Of a stretch of 64,000 bases of DNA, positions 45,764-60,700 are shown piece after piece. The stretch is from NCBI GenBank assembly GCA_948099385.1, contig CANUEZ040000156.1:1-64000 (forward strand). Direction: 5' to 3'. This DNA comes from Fasciola hepatica. Taxonomy: Eukaryota > Platyhelminthes > Trematoda > Plagiorchiida > Fasciolidae. The position numbers and the translations under genes are program-made. The notes under the pieces are model-generated. The model was not told the DNA's origin. It worked only from the letters and a program-made list of their open reading frames with translations, and did no database searches. Every line of letters begins with the position of its first letter. The stretch's first letter is position 1.

Positions 45764-48700
45764 TAGTCCCGAGCGTGATCCGGGTGTGTGGCTGTCCGTC
45801 GGCCTGACCTAGCGCGTGCTTGTTGCTGGCTTGCTCGAATCAGCGGCCGTGTGAGCGTCACGCGTGCATGGTCTGATTGAACGGACTCGGCCGCCTCCTC
45901 GGTTGATCGTCCGGCCCGATCGGGAATGGGGTACGCAGTTATGCGTATCTCATACACCCGATTCGGCCTGGAGGAACTGGCCTGTGCTGAGCGGCTATTT
46001 CATCAAATAACACAATTACACCAACTTATTACAAACTATAATCAACAACACACATCAAATACTATATGACCAAATCAAACTATTAACACGAACACGATCA
46101 TGCACACTACACTGCCACTTGACGAGAAAGAACAAATCAATTGAGAATAGTTATAATAAACAAAATACCACATGTAAACCTCAATCAACACAATCAATCA
46201 CATCGAGTACGCACGAGCAGATAATTAGGCTTGCCTAAATTCCCAACACGACACCAAGCGTTCACACTCAGTTTTACTCCAACTGATCACACATCGTACG
46301 CATGTGATTTGCGACAGCCATATGCGACATGTGCATCACGGAACCACAGTGTACGGATGATGCGAGACACAGAAAAGCACCAGATGCACGGGAAAGCGCG
46401 CGCATGCAAGTACGGACGAAACATACGACTGACACGGGAGCATTCAGTAGATAACTATTTAGCTCGTCTCGCACACAATCATGCTCGTCGTGTGCAATCC
46501 TGCTGCAAAGGGAGGAGATGAATTGGATAACTTATTCTTCATTCGCATCCAGTTGAGTTTGGATTGCTCGGGGTTGTTGAATTGGTCTTTGGATCATTTG
46601 TGTGGGTTCGATTTAGTCAGAGTACAATGCTAGTCGGTCTTGTGTGCAACTGGTCTGGTCAACTAGGTTTTCCAGTTCGCATTTAAGATCGTACTTCTAG
46701 GGATCATTCCTACAGTACGTATCACCAGGACGTCAGTCAAACTGACCCGTCCACCCAACCGCGATGACGATCCGCATGGCCTAGTCCCGAGCGTGATCCG
46801 GGTGTGTGGCTGTCCGTCGGCCTGACCTAGCGCGTGCTTGTTGCTGGCTTGCTCGAATCAGCGGCCGTGTGAGCGTCACGCGTGCATGGTCTGATTGAAC
46901 GGACTCGGCCGCCTCCTCGGTTGATCGTCCGGCCCGATCGGGAATGGGGTACGCAGTTATGCGTATCTCATACACCCGATTCGGCCTGGAGGAACTGGCC
47001 TGTGCTGAGCGGCTATTTCATCAAATAACACAATTACACCAACTTATTACAAACTATAATCAACAACACACATCAAATACTATATGACCAAATCAAACTA
47101 TTAACACGAACACGATCATGCACACTACACTGCCACTTGACGAGAAAGAACAAATCAATTGAGAATAGTTATAATAAACAAAATACCACATGTAAACCTC
47201 AATCAACACAATCAATCACATCGAGTACGCACGAGCAGATAATTAGGCTTGCCTAAATTCCCAACACGACACCAAGCGTTCACACTCAGTTTTACTCCAA
47301 CTGATCACACATCGTACGCATGTGATTTGCGACAGCCATATGCGACATGTGCATCACGGAACCACAGTGTACGGATGATGCGAGACATAGAAAAGCACCA
47401 GATGCACGGGAAAGCGCGCGCATGCAAGTACGGACGAAACATACTACTGACACGGGAGCATTCAGTAGATAACTATTTAGCTCGTCTCGCACACAATCAT
47501 GCTCGTCGTGTGCAATCCTGCTGCAAAGGGAGGAGATGAATTGGATAACTTATTCTTCATTCGCATCCAGTTGAGTTTGGATTGCTCGGGGTTGTTGAAT
47601 TGGTCTTTTGATCATTTGTGTGGGTTCGATTTAGTCAGAGTACAATGCTAGTCGGTCTTGTGTGCAACTGGTCTGGTCAACTAGGTTTTGCAGTTCGCAT
47701 TTAAGATCGTACTTCTAGGGATCATTCCTACAGTACGTATCACCAGGACGTCAGTCAAACTGACCCGTCCACCCAACCGCGATGACGATCCGCATGGCCT
47801 AGTCCCGAGCGTGATCCGGGTGTGTGGCTGTCCGTCGGCCTGACCTAGCGCGTGCTTGTTGCTGGCTTGCTCGAATCAGCGGCCGTGTGAGCGTCACGCT
47901 TGCATGGTCTGATTGAACGGACTCGGCCGCCTCCTCGGTTGATCGTCCGGCCCGATCGGGAATGGGGTACGCAGTTATGCGTATCTCATACACCCGATTC
48001 GGCCTGGAGGAACTGGCCTGTGCTGAGCGGCTATTTCATCAAATAACACAATTACACCAACTTATTACAAACTATAATCAACAACACACATCAAATACTA
48101 TATGACCAAATCAAACTATTAACACGAACACGATCATGCACACTACACTGCCACTTGACGAGAAAGAACAAATCAATTGAGAATAGTTATAATAAACAAA
48201 ATACCACATGTAAACCTCAATCAACACAATCAATCACATCGAGTACGCACGAGCAGATAATTAGGCTTGCCTAAATTCCCAACACGACACCAAGCGTTCA
48301 CACTCAGTTTTACTCCAACTGATCACACATCGTACGCATGTGATTTGCGACAGCCATATGCGACATGTGCATCACGGAGCCACAGTGTACGGATGATGCG
48401 AGACATAGAAAAGCACCAGATGCACGGGAAAGCGCGCCCATGCAAGTACGGACGAAACATACTACTGACACGGGAGCATTCAGTAGATAACTATTTAGCT
48501 CGTCTCGCACACAATCATGCTCGTCGTGTGCAATCCTGCTGCAAAGGGAGGAGATGAATTGGATAACTTATTCTTCATTCGCATCCAGTTGAGTTTGGAT
48601 TGCTCGGGGTTGTTGAATTGGTCTTTTGATCATTTGTGTGGGTTCGATTTAGTCAGAGTACAATGCTAGTCGGTCTTGTGTGCAACTGGTCTGGTCAACT

Positions 48701-51700
48701 AGGTTTTGCAGTTCGCATTTAAGATCGTACTTCTAGGGATCATTCCTACAGTACGTATCACCAGGACGTCAGTCAAACTGACCCGTCCACCCAACCGCGA
48801 TGACGATCCGCATGGCCTAGTCCCGAGCGTGATCCGGGTGTGTGGCTGTCCGTCGGCCTGACCTAGCGCGTGCTTGTTGCTGGCTTGCTCGAATCAGCGG
48901 CCGTGTGAGCGTCACGCTTGCATGGTCTGATTGAACGGACTCGGCCGCCTCCTCGGTTGATCGTCCGGCCCGATCGGGAATGGGGTACGCAGTTATGCGT
49001 ATCTCATACACCCGATTCGGCCTGGAGGAACTGGCCTGTGCTGAGCGGCTATTTCATCAAATAACACAATTACACCAACTTATTACAAACTATAATCAAC
49101 AACACACATCAAATACTATATGACCAAATCAAACTATTAACACGAACACGATCATGCACACTACACTGCCACTTGACGAGAAAGAACAAATCAATTGAGA
49201 ATAGTTATAATAAACAAAATACCACATGTAAACCTCAATCAACACAATCAATCACATCGAGTACGCACGAGCAGATAATTAGGCTTGCCTAAATTCCCAA
49301 CACGACACCAAGCGTTCACACTCAGTTTTACTCCAACTGATCACACATCGTACGCATGTGATTTGCGACAGCCATATGCGACATGTGCATCACGGAGCCA
49401 CAGTGTACGGATGATGCGAGACATAGAAAAGCACCAGATGCACGGGAAAGCGCGCGCATGCAAGTACGGACGAAACATACTACTGACACGGGAGCATTCA
49501 GTAGATAACCATTTAGCTCGTCTCGCACATAATCATGCTCGTCGTGTGCAATCCTGCTGCAAAGGGAGGAGATGAATTGGATAACTTATTCTTCATTCGC
49601 ATCCAGTTGAGTTTGGATTGCTCGGGGTTGTTGAATTGGTCTTTGGATCATTTGTGTGGGTTCGATTTAGTCAGAGTACAATGCTAGTCGGTCTTGTGTG
49701 CAACTGGTCTGGTCAACTAGGTTTTGCAGTTCGCATTTAAGATCGTACTTCTAGGGATCATTCCTACAGTACGTATCACCAGGACGTCAGTCAAACTGAC
49801 CCGTCCACCCAACCGCGATGACGATCCGCATGGCCTAGTCCCGAGCGTGATCCGGGTGTGTGGCTGTCCGTCGGCCTGACCTAGCGCGTGCTTGTTGCTG
49901 GCTTGCTCGAATCAGCGGCCGTGTGAGCGTCACGCGTGCATGGTCTGATTGAACGGACTCGGCCGCCTCCTCGGTTGATCGTCCGGCCCGATCGGGAATG
50001 GGGTACGCAGTTATGCGTATCTCATACACCCGATTCGGCCTGGAGGAACTGGCCTGTGCTGAGCGGCTATTTCATCAAATAACACAATTACACCAACTTA
50101 TTACAAACTATAATCAACAACACACATCAAATACTATATGACCAAATCAAACTATTAACACGAACACGATCATGCACACTACACTGCCACTTGACGAGAA
50201 AGAACAAATCAATTGAGAATAGTTATAATAAACAAAATACCACATGTAAACCTCAATCAACACAATCAATCACATCGAGTACGCACGAGCAGATAATTAG
50301 GCTTGCCTAAATTCCCAACACGACACCAAGCGTTCACACTCAGTTTTACTCCAACTGATCACACATCGTACGCATGTGATTTGCGACAGCCATATGCGAC
50401 ATGTGCATCACGGAGCCACAGTGTACGGATGATGCGAGACATAGAAAAGCACCAGATGCACGGGAAAGCGCGCGCATGCAAGTACGGACGAAACATACGA
50501 CTGACACGGGAGCATTCAGTAGATAACTATTTAGCTCGTCTCGCACACAATCATGCTCGTCGTGTGCAATCCTGCTGCAAAGGGAGGAGATGAATTGGAT
50601 AACTTATTCTTCATTCGCATCCAGTTGAGTTTGGATTGCTCGGGGTTGTTGAATTGGTCTTTTGATCATTTGTGTGGGTTTGATTTAGTCAGAGTACAAT
50701 GCTAGTCGGTCTTGTGTGCAACTGGTCTGGTCAACTAGGTTTTGCAGTTCGCATTTAAGATCGTACTTCTAGGGATCATTCCTACAGTACGTATCACCAG
50801 GACGTCAGTCAAACTGACCCGTCCACCCAACCGCGATGACGATCCGCATGGCCTAGTCCCGAGCGTGATCCGGGTGTGTGGCTGTCCGTCGGCCTGACCT
50901 AGCGCGTGCTTGTTGCTGGCTTGCTCGAATCAGCGGCCGTGTGAGCGTCACGCGTGCATGGTCTGATTGAACGGACTCGGCCGCCTCCTCGGTTGATCGT
51001 CCGGCCCGATCGGGAATGGGGTACGCAGTTATGCGTATCTCATACACCCGATTCGGCCTGGAGGAACTGGCCTGTGCTGAGCGGCTATTTCATCAAATAA
51101 CACAATTACACCAACTTATTACAAACTATAATCAACAACACACATCAAATACTATATGACCAAATCAAACTATTAACACGAACACGATCATGCACACTAC
51201 ACTGCCACTTGACGAGAAAGAACAAATCAATTGAGAATAGTTATAATAAACAAAATACCACATGTAAACCTCAATCAACACAATCAATCACATCGAGTAC
51301 GCACGAGCAGATAATTAGGCTTGCCTAAATTCCCAACACGACACCAAGCGTTCACACTCAGTTTTACTCCAACTGATCACACATCGTACGCATGTGATTT
51401 GCGACAGCCATATGCGACATGTGCATCACGGAGCCACAGTGTACGGATGATGCGAGACATAGAAAAGCACCAGATGCACGGGAAAGCGCGCGCATGCAAG
51501 TACGGACGAAACATACGACTGACACGGGAGCATTCAGTAGATAACTATTTAGCTCGTCTCGCACACAATCATGCTCGTCGTGTGCAATCCTGCTGCAAAG
51601 GGAGGAGATGAATTGGATAACTTATTCTTCATTCGCATCCAGTTGAGTTTGGATTGCTCGGGGTTGTTGAATTGGTCTTTTGATCATTTGTGTGGGTTCG

Positions 51701-54700
51701 ATTTAGTCAGAGTACAATGCTAGTCGGTCTTGTGTGCAACTGATCTGGTCAACTAGGTTTTGCAGTTCGCATTTAAGATCGTACTTCTAGGGATCATTCC
51801 TACAGTACGTATCACCAGAACGTCAGTCAAACTGACCCGTCCACCCAACCGCGATGACGATCCGCATGGCCTAGTCCCGAGCGTGATCCGGGTGTGTGGC
51901 TGTCCGTCGGCCTGACCTAGCGCGTGCTTGTTGCTGGCTTGCTCGAATCAGCGGCCGTGTGAGCGTCACGCGTGCATGGTCTGATTGAACGGACTCGGCC
52001 GCCTCCTCGGTTGATCGTCCGGCCCGATCGGGAATGGGGTACGCAGTTATGCGTATCTCATACACCCGATTCGGCCTGGAGGAACTGGCCTGTGCTGAGC
52101 GGCTATTTCATCAAATAACACAATTACACCAACTTATTACAAACTATAATCAACAACACACATCAAATACTATATGACCAAATCAAACTATTAACACGAA
52201 CACGATCATGCACACTACACTGCCACTTGACGAGAAAGAACAAATCAATTGAGAATAGTTATAATAAACAAAATACCACATGTAAACCTCAATCAACACA
52301 ATCAATCACATCGAGTACGCACGAGCAGATAATTAGGCTTGCCTAAATTCCCAACACGACACCAAGCGTTCACACTCAGTTTTACTCCAACTGATCACAC
52401 ATCGTACGCATGTGATTTGCGACAGCCATATGCGACATGTGCATCACGGAGCCACAGTGTACGGATGATGCGAGACATAGAAAAGCACCAGATGCACGGG
52501 AAAGCGCGCGCATGCAAGTACGGACGAAACATACTACTGACACGGGAGCATTCAGTAGATAACTATTTAGCTCGTCTCGCACACAATCATGCTCGTCGTG
52601 TGCAATCCTGCTGCAAAGGGAGGAGATGAATTGGATAACTTATTCTTCATTCGCATCCAGTTGAGTTTGGATTGCTCGGGGTTGTTGAATTGGTCTTTTG
52701 ATCATTTGTGTGGGTTCGATTTAGTCAGAGTACAATGCTAGTCGGTCTTGTGTGCAACTGGTCTGGTCAACTAGGTTTTGCAGTTCGCATTTAAGATCGT
52801 ACTTCTAGGGATCATTCCTACAGTACGTATCACCAGGACGTCAGTCAAACTGACCCGTCCACCCAACCGCGATGACGATCCGCATGGCCTAGTCCCGAGC
52901 GTGATCCGGGTGTGTGGCTGTCCGTCGGCCTGACCTAGCGCGTGCTTGTTGCTGGCTTGCTCGAATCAGCGGCCGTGTGAGCGTCACGCGTGCATGGTCT
53001 GATTGAACGGACTCGGCCGCCTCCTCGGTTGATCGTCCGGCCCGATCGGGAATGGGGTACGCAGTTATGCGTATCTCATACACCCGATTCGGCCTGGAGG
53101 AACTGGCCTGTGCTGAGCGGCTATTTCATCAAATAACACAATTACACCAACTTATTACAAACTAAAATCAACAACACACATCAAATACTATATGACCAAA
53201 TCAAACTATTAACACGAACACGATCATGCACACTACACTGCCACTTGACGAGAAAGAACAAATCAATTGAGAATAGTTATAATAAACAAAATACCACATG
53301 TAAACCTCAATCAACACAATCAATCACATCGAGTACGCACGAGCAGATAATTAGGCTTGCCTAAATTCCCAACACGACACCAAGCGTTCACACTCAGTTT
53401 TACTCCAACTGATCACACATCGTACGCATGTGATTTGCGACAGCCATATGCGACATGTGCATCACGGAGCCACAGTGTACGGATGATGCGAGACATAGAA
53501 AAGCACCAGATGCACGGGAAAGCGCGCGCATGCAAGTACGGACGAAACATACTACTGACACGGGAGCATTCAGTAGATAACTATTTAGCTCGTCTCGCAC
53601 ACAATCATGCTCGTCGTGTGCAATCCTGCTGCAAAGGGAGGAGATGAATTGGATAACTTATTCTTCATTCGCATCCAGTTGAGTTTGGATTGCTCGGGGT
53701 TGTTGAATTGGTCTTTTGATCATTTGTGTGGGTTCGATTTAGTCAGAGTACAATGCTAGTCGGTCTTGTGTGCAACTGATCTGGTCAACTAGGTTTTGCA
53801 GTTCGCATTTAAGATCGTACTTCTAGGGATCATTCCTACAGTACGTATCACCAGGACGTCAGTCAAACTGACCCGTCCACCCAACCGCGATGACGATCCG
53901 CATGGCCTAGTCCCGAGCGTGATCCGGGTGTGTGGCTGTCCGTCGGCCTGACCTAGCGCGTGCTTGTTGCTGGCTTGCTCGAATCAGCGGCCGTGTGAGC
54001 GTCACGCGTGCATGGTCTGATTGAACGGACTCGGCCGCCTCCTCGGTTGATCGTCCGGCCCGATCGGGAATGGGGTACGCAGTTATGCGTATCTCATACA
54101 CCCGATTCGGCCTGGAGGAACTGGCCTGTGCTGAGCGGCTATTTCATCAAATAACACAATTACACCAACTTATTACAAACTATAATCAACAACACACATC
54201 AAATACTATATGACCAAATCAAACTATTAACACGAACACGATCATGCACACTACACTGCCACTTGACGAGAAAGAACAAATCAATTGAGAATAGTTATAA
54301 TAAACAAAATACCACATGTAAACCTCAATCAACACAATCAATCACATCGAGTACGCACGAGCAGATAATTAGGCTTGCCTAAATTCCCAACACGACACCA
54401 AGCGTTCACACTCAGTTTTACTCCAACTGATCACACATCGTACGCATGTGATTTGCGACAGCCATATGCGACATGTGCATCACGGAACCACAGTGTACGG
54501 ATGATGCGAGACATAGAAAAGCACCAGATGCACGGGAAAGCGCGCGCATGCAAGTACGGACGAAACATACTACTGACACGGGAGCATTCAGTAGATAACT
54601 ATTTAGCTCGTCTCGCACACAATCATGCTCGTCGTGTGCAATCCTGCTGCAAAGGGAGGAGATGAATTGGATAACTTATTCTTCATTCGCATCCAGTTGA

Positions 54701-57700
54701 GTTTGGATTGCTCGGGGTTGTTGAATTGGTCTTTTGATCATTTGTGTGGGTTCGATTTAGTCAGAGTACAATGCTAGTCGGTCTTGTGTGCAACTGGTCT
54801 GGTCAACTAGGTTTTGCAGTTCGCATTTAAGATCGTACTTCTAGGGATCATTCCTACAGTACGTATCACCAGGACGTCAGTCAAACTGACCCGTCCACCC
54901 AACCGCGATGACGATCCGCATGGCCTAGTCCCGAGCGTGATCCGGGTGTGTGGCTGTCCGTCGGCCTGACCTAGCGCGTGCTTGTTGCTGGCTTGCTCGA
55001 ATCAGCGGCCGTGTGAGCGTCACGCGTGCATGGTCTGATTGAACGGACTCGGCCGCCTCCTCGGTTGATCGTCCGGCCCGATCGGGAATGGGGTACGCAG
55101 TTATGCGTATCTCATACACCCGATTCGGCCTGGAGGAACTGGCCTGTGCTGAGCGGCTATTTCATCAAATAACACAATTACACCAACTTATTACAAACTA
55201 TAATCAACAACACACATCAAATACTATATGACCAAATCAAACTATTAACACGAACACGATCATGCACACTACACTGCCACTTGACGAGAAAGAACAAATC
55301 AATTGAGAATAGTTATAATAAACAAAATACCACATGTAAACCTCAATCAACACAATCAATCACATCGAGTACGCACGAGCAGATAATTAGGCTTGCCTAA
55401 ATTCCCAACACGACACCAAGCGTTCACACTCAGTTTTACTCCAACTGATCACACATCGTACGCATGTGATTTGCGACAGCCATATGCGACATGTGCATCA
55501 CGGAGCCACAGTGTACGGATGATGCGAGACATAGAAAAGCACCAGATGCACGGGAAAGCGCGCGCATGCAAGTACGGACGAAACATACTACTGACACGGG
55601 AGCATTCAGTAGATAACTATTTAGCTCGTCTCGCACACAATCATGCTCGTCGTGTGCAATCCTGCTGCAAAGGGAGGAGATGAATTGGATAACTTATTCT
55701 TCATTCGCATCCAGTTGAGTTTGGATTGCTCGGGGTTGTTGAATTGGTCTTTTGATCATTTGTGTGGGTTTGATTTAGTCAGAGTACAATGCTAGTCGGT
55801 CTTGTGTGCAACTGGTCTGGTCAACTAGGTTTTGCAGTTCGCATTTAAGATCGTACTTCTAGGGATCATTCCTACAGTACGTATCACCAGGACGTCAGTC
55901 AAACTGACCCGTCCACCCAACCGCGATGACGATCCGCATGGCCTAGTCCCGAGCGTGATCCGGGTGTGTGGCTGTCCGTCGGCCTGACCTAGCGCGTGCT
56001 TGTTGCTGGCTTGCTCGAATCAGCGGCCGTGTGAGCGTCACGCGTGCATGGTCTGATTGAACGGACTCGGCCGCCTCCTCGGTTGATCGTCCGGCCCGAT
56101 CGGGAATGGGGTACGCAGTTATGCGTATCTCATACACCCGATTCGGCCTGGAGGAACTGGCCTGTGCTGAGCGGCTATTTCATCAAATAACACAATTACA
56201 CCAACTTATTACAAACTATAATCAACAACACACATCAAATACTATATGACCAAATCAAACTATTAACACGAACACGATCATGCACACTACACTGCCACTT
56301 GACGAGAAAGAACAAATCAATTGAGAATAGTTATAATAAACAAAATACCACATGTAAACCTCAATCAACACAATCAATCACATCGAGTACGCACGAGCAG
56401 ATAATTAGGCTTGCCTAAATTCCCAACACGACATCAAGCGTTCACACTCAGTTTTACTCCAACTGATCACACATCGTACGCATGTGATTTGCGACAGCCA
56501 TATGCGACATGTGCATCACGGAACCACAGTGTACGGATGATGCGAGACATAGAAAAGCACCAGATGCACGGGAAAGCGCGCGCATGCAAGTACGGACGAA
56601 ACATACTACTGACACGGGAGCATTCAGTAGATAACTATTTAGCTCGTCTCGCACACAATCATGCTCGTCGTGTGCAATCCTGCTGCAAAGGGAGGAGATG
56701 AATTGGATAACTTATTCTTCATTCGCATCCAGTTGAGTTTGGATTGCTCGGGGTTGTTGAATTGGTCTTTTGATCATTTGTGTGGGTTTGATTTAGTCAG
56801 AGTACAATGCTAGTCGGTCTTGTGTGCAACTGGTCTGGTCAACTAGGTTTTGCAGTTCGCATTTAAGATCGTACTTCTAGGGATCATTCCTACAGTACGT
56901 ATCACCAGGACGTCAGTCAAACTGACCCGTCCACCCAACCGCGATGACGATCCGCATGGCCTAGTCCCGAGCGTGATCCGGGTGTGTGGCTGTCCGTCGG
57001 CCTGACCTAGCGCGTGCTTGTTGCTGGCTTGCTCGAATCAGCGGCCGTGTGAGCGTCACGCGTGCATGGTCTGATTGAACGGACTCGGCCGCCTCCTCGG
57101 TTGATCGTCCGGCCCGATCGGGAATGGGGTACGCAGTTATGCGTATCTCATACACCCGATTCGGCCTGGAGGAACTGGCCTGTGCTGAGCGGCTATTTCA
57201 TCAAATAACACAATTACACCAACTTATTACAAACTATAATCAACAACACACATCAAATACTATATGACCAAATCAAACTATTAACACGAACACGATCATG
57301 CACACTACACTGCCACTTGACGAGAAAGAACAAATCAATTGAGAATAGTTATAATAAACAAAATACCACATGTAAACCTCAATCAACACAATCAATCACA
57401 TCGAGTACGCACGAGCAGATAATTAGGCTTGCCTAAATTCCCAACACGACACCAAGCGTTCACACTCAGTTTTACTCCAACTGATCACACATCGTACGCA
57501 TGTGATTTGCGACAGCCATATGCGACATGTGCATCACGGAACCACAGTGTACGGATGATGCGAGACACAGAAAAGCACCAGATGCACGGGAAAGCGCGCC
57601 CATGCAAGTACGGACGAAACATACGACTGACACGGGAGCATTCAGTAGATAACTATTTAGCTCGTCTCGCACACAATCATGCTCGTCGTGTGCAATCCTG

Positions 57701-60700
57701 CTGCAAAGGGAGGAGATGAATTGGATAACTTATTCTTCATTCGCATCCAGTTGAGTTTGGATTGCTCGGGGTTGTTGAATTGGTCTTTTGATCATTTGTG
57801 TGGGTTTGATTTAGTCAGAGTACAATGCTAGTCGGTTTTGTGTGCAACTGGTCTGGTCAACTAGGTTTTGCAGTTCGCATTTAAGATCGTACTTCTAGGG
57901 ATCATTCCTACAGTACGTATCACCAGGACGTCAGTCAAACTGACCCGTCCACCCAACCGCGATGACGATCCGCATGGCCTAGTCCCGAGCGTGATCCGGG
58001 TGTGTGGCTGTCCGTCGGCCTGACCTAGCGCGTGCTTGTTGCTGGCTTGCTCGAATCAGCGGCCGTGTGAGCGTCACGCGTGCATGGTCTGATTGAACGG
58101 ACTCGGCCGCCTCCTCGGTTGATCGTCCGGCCCGATCGGGAATGGGGTACGCAGTTATGCGTATCTCATACACCCGATTCGGCCTGGAGGAACTGGCCTG
58201 TGCTGAGCGGCTATTTCATCAAATAACACAATTACACCAACTTATTACAAACTATAATCAACAACACACATCAAATACTATATGACCAAATCAAACTATT
58301 AACACGAACACGATCATGCACACTACACTGCCACTTGACGAGAAAGAACAAATCAATTGAGAATAGTTATAATAAACAAAATACCACATGTAAACCTCAA
58401 TCAACACAATCAATCACATCGAGTACGCACGAGCAGATAATTAGGCTTGCCTAAATTCCCAACACGACACCAAGCGTTCACACTCAGTTTTACTCCAACT
58501 GATCACACATCGTACGCATGTGATTTGCGACAGCCATATGCGACATGTGCATCACGGAACCACAGTGTACGGATGATGCGAGACACAGAAAAGCACCAGA
58601 TGCACGGGAAAGCGCGCGCATGCAAGTACGGACGAAACATACGACTGACACGGGAGCATTCAGTAGATAACTATTTAGCTCGTCTCGCACACAATCATGC
58701 TCGTCGTGTGCAATCCTGCTGCAAAGGGAGGAGATGAATTGGATAACTTATTCTTCATTCGCATCCAGTTGAGTTTGGATTGCTCGGGGTTGTTGAATTG
58801 GTCTTTTGATCATTTGTGTGGGTTTGATTTAGTCAGAGTACAATGCTAGTCGGTCTTGTGTGCAACTGGTCTGGTCAACTAGGTTTTGCAGTTCGCATTT
58901 AAGATCGTACTTCTAGGGATCATTCCTACAGTACGTATCACCAGGACGTCAGTCAAACTGACCCGTCCACCCAACCGCGATGACGATCCGCATGGCCTAG
59001 TCCCGAGCGTGATCCGGGTGTGTGGCTGTCCGTCGGCCTGACCTAGCGCGTGCTTGTTGCTGGCTTGCTCGAATCAGCGGCCGTGTGAGCGTCACGCGTG
59101 CATGGTCTGATTGAACGGACTCGGCCGCCTCCTCGGTTGATCGTCCGGCCCGATCGGGAATGGGGTACGCAGTTATGCGTATCTCATACACCCGATTCGG
59201 CCTGGAGGAACTGGCCTGTGCTGAGCGGCTATTTCATCAAATAACACAATTACACCAACTTATTACAAACTATAATCAACAACACACATCAAATACTATA
59301 TGACCAAATCAAACTATTAACACGAACACGATCATGCACACTACACTGCCACTTGACGAGAAAGAACAAATCAATTGAGAATAGTTATAATAAACAAAAT
59401 ACCACATGTAAACCTCAATCAACACAATCAATCACATCGAGTACGCACGAGCAGATAATTAGGCTTGCCTAAATTCCCAACACGACACCAAGCGTTCACA
59501 CTCAGTTTTACTCCAACTGATCACACATCGTACGCATGTGATTTGCGACAGCCATATGCGACATGTGCATCACGGAACCACAGTGTACGGATGATGCGAG
59601 ACACAGAAAAGCACCAGATGCACGGGAAAGCGCGCCCATGCAAGTACGGACGAAACATACGACTGACACGGGAGCATTCAGTAGATAACTATTTAGCTCG
59701 TCTCGCACACAATCATGCTCGTCGTGTGCAATCCTGCTGCAAAGGGAGGAGATGAATTGGATAACTTATTCTTCATTCGCATCCAGTTGAGTTTGGATTG
59801 CTCGGGGTTGTTGAATTGGTCTTTTGATCATTTGTGTGGGTTTGATTTAGTCAGAGTACAATGCTAGTCGGTTTTGTGTGCAACTGGTCTGGTCAACTAG
59901 GTTTTGCAGTTCGCATTTAAGATCGTACTTCTAGGGATCATTCCTACAGTACGTATCACCAGGACGTCAGTCAAACTGACCCGTCCACCCAACCGCGATG
60001 ACGATCCGCATGGCCTAGTCCCGAGCGTGATCCGGGTGTGTGGCTGTCCGTCGGCCTGACCTAGCGCGTGCTTGTTGCTGGCTTGCTCGAATCAGCGGCC
60101 GTGTGAGCGTCACGCGTGCATGGTCTGATTGAACGGACTCGGCCGCCTCCTCGGTTGATCGTCCGGCCCGATCGGGAATGGGGTACGCAGTTATGCGTAT
60201 CTCATACACCCGATTCGGCCTGGAGGAACTGGCCTGTGCTGAGCGGCTATTTCATCAAATAACACAATTACACCAACTTATTACAAACTATAATCAACAA
60301 CACACATCAAATACTATATGACCAAATCAAACTATTAACACGAACACGATCATGCACACTACACTGCCACTTGACGAGAAAGAACAAATCAATTGAGAAT
60401 AGTTATAATAAACAAAATACCACATGTAAACCTCAATCAACACAATCAATCACATCGAGTACGCACGAGCAGATAATTAGGCTTGCCTAAATTCCCAACA
60501 CGACACCAAGCGTTCACACTCAGTTTTACTCCAACTGATCACACATCGTACGCATGTGATTTGCGACAGCCATATGCGACATGTGCATCACGGAACCACA
60601 GTGTACGGATGATGCGAGACACAGAAAAGCACCAGATGCACGGGAAAGCGCGCGCATGCAAGTACGGACGAAACATACGACTGACACGGGAGCATTCAGT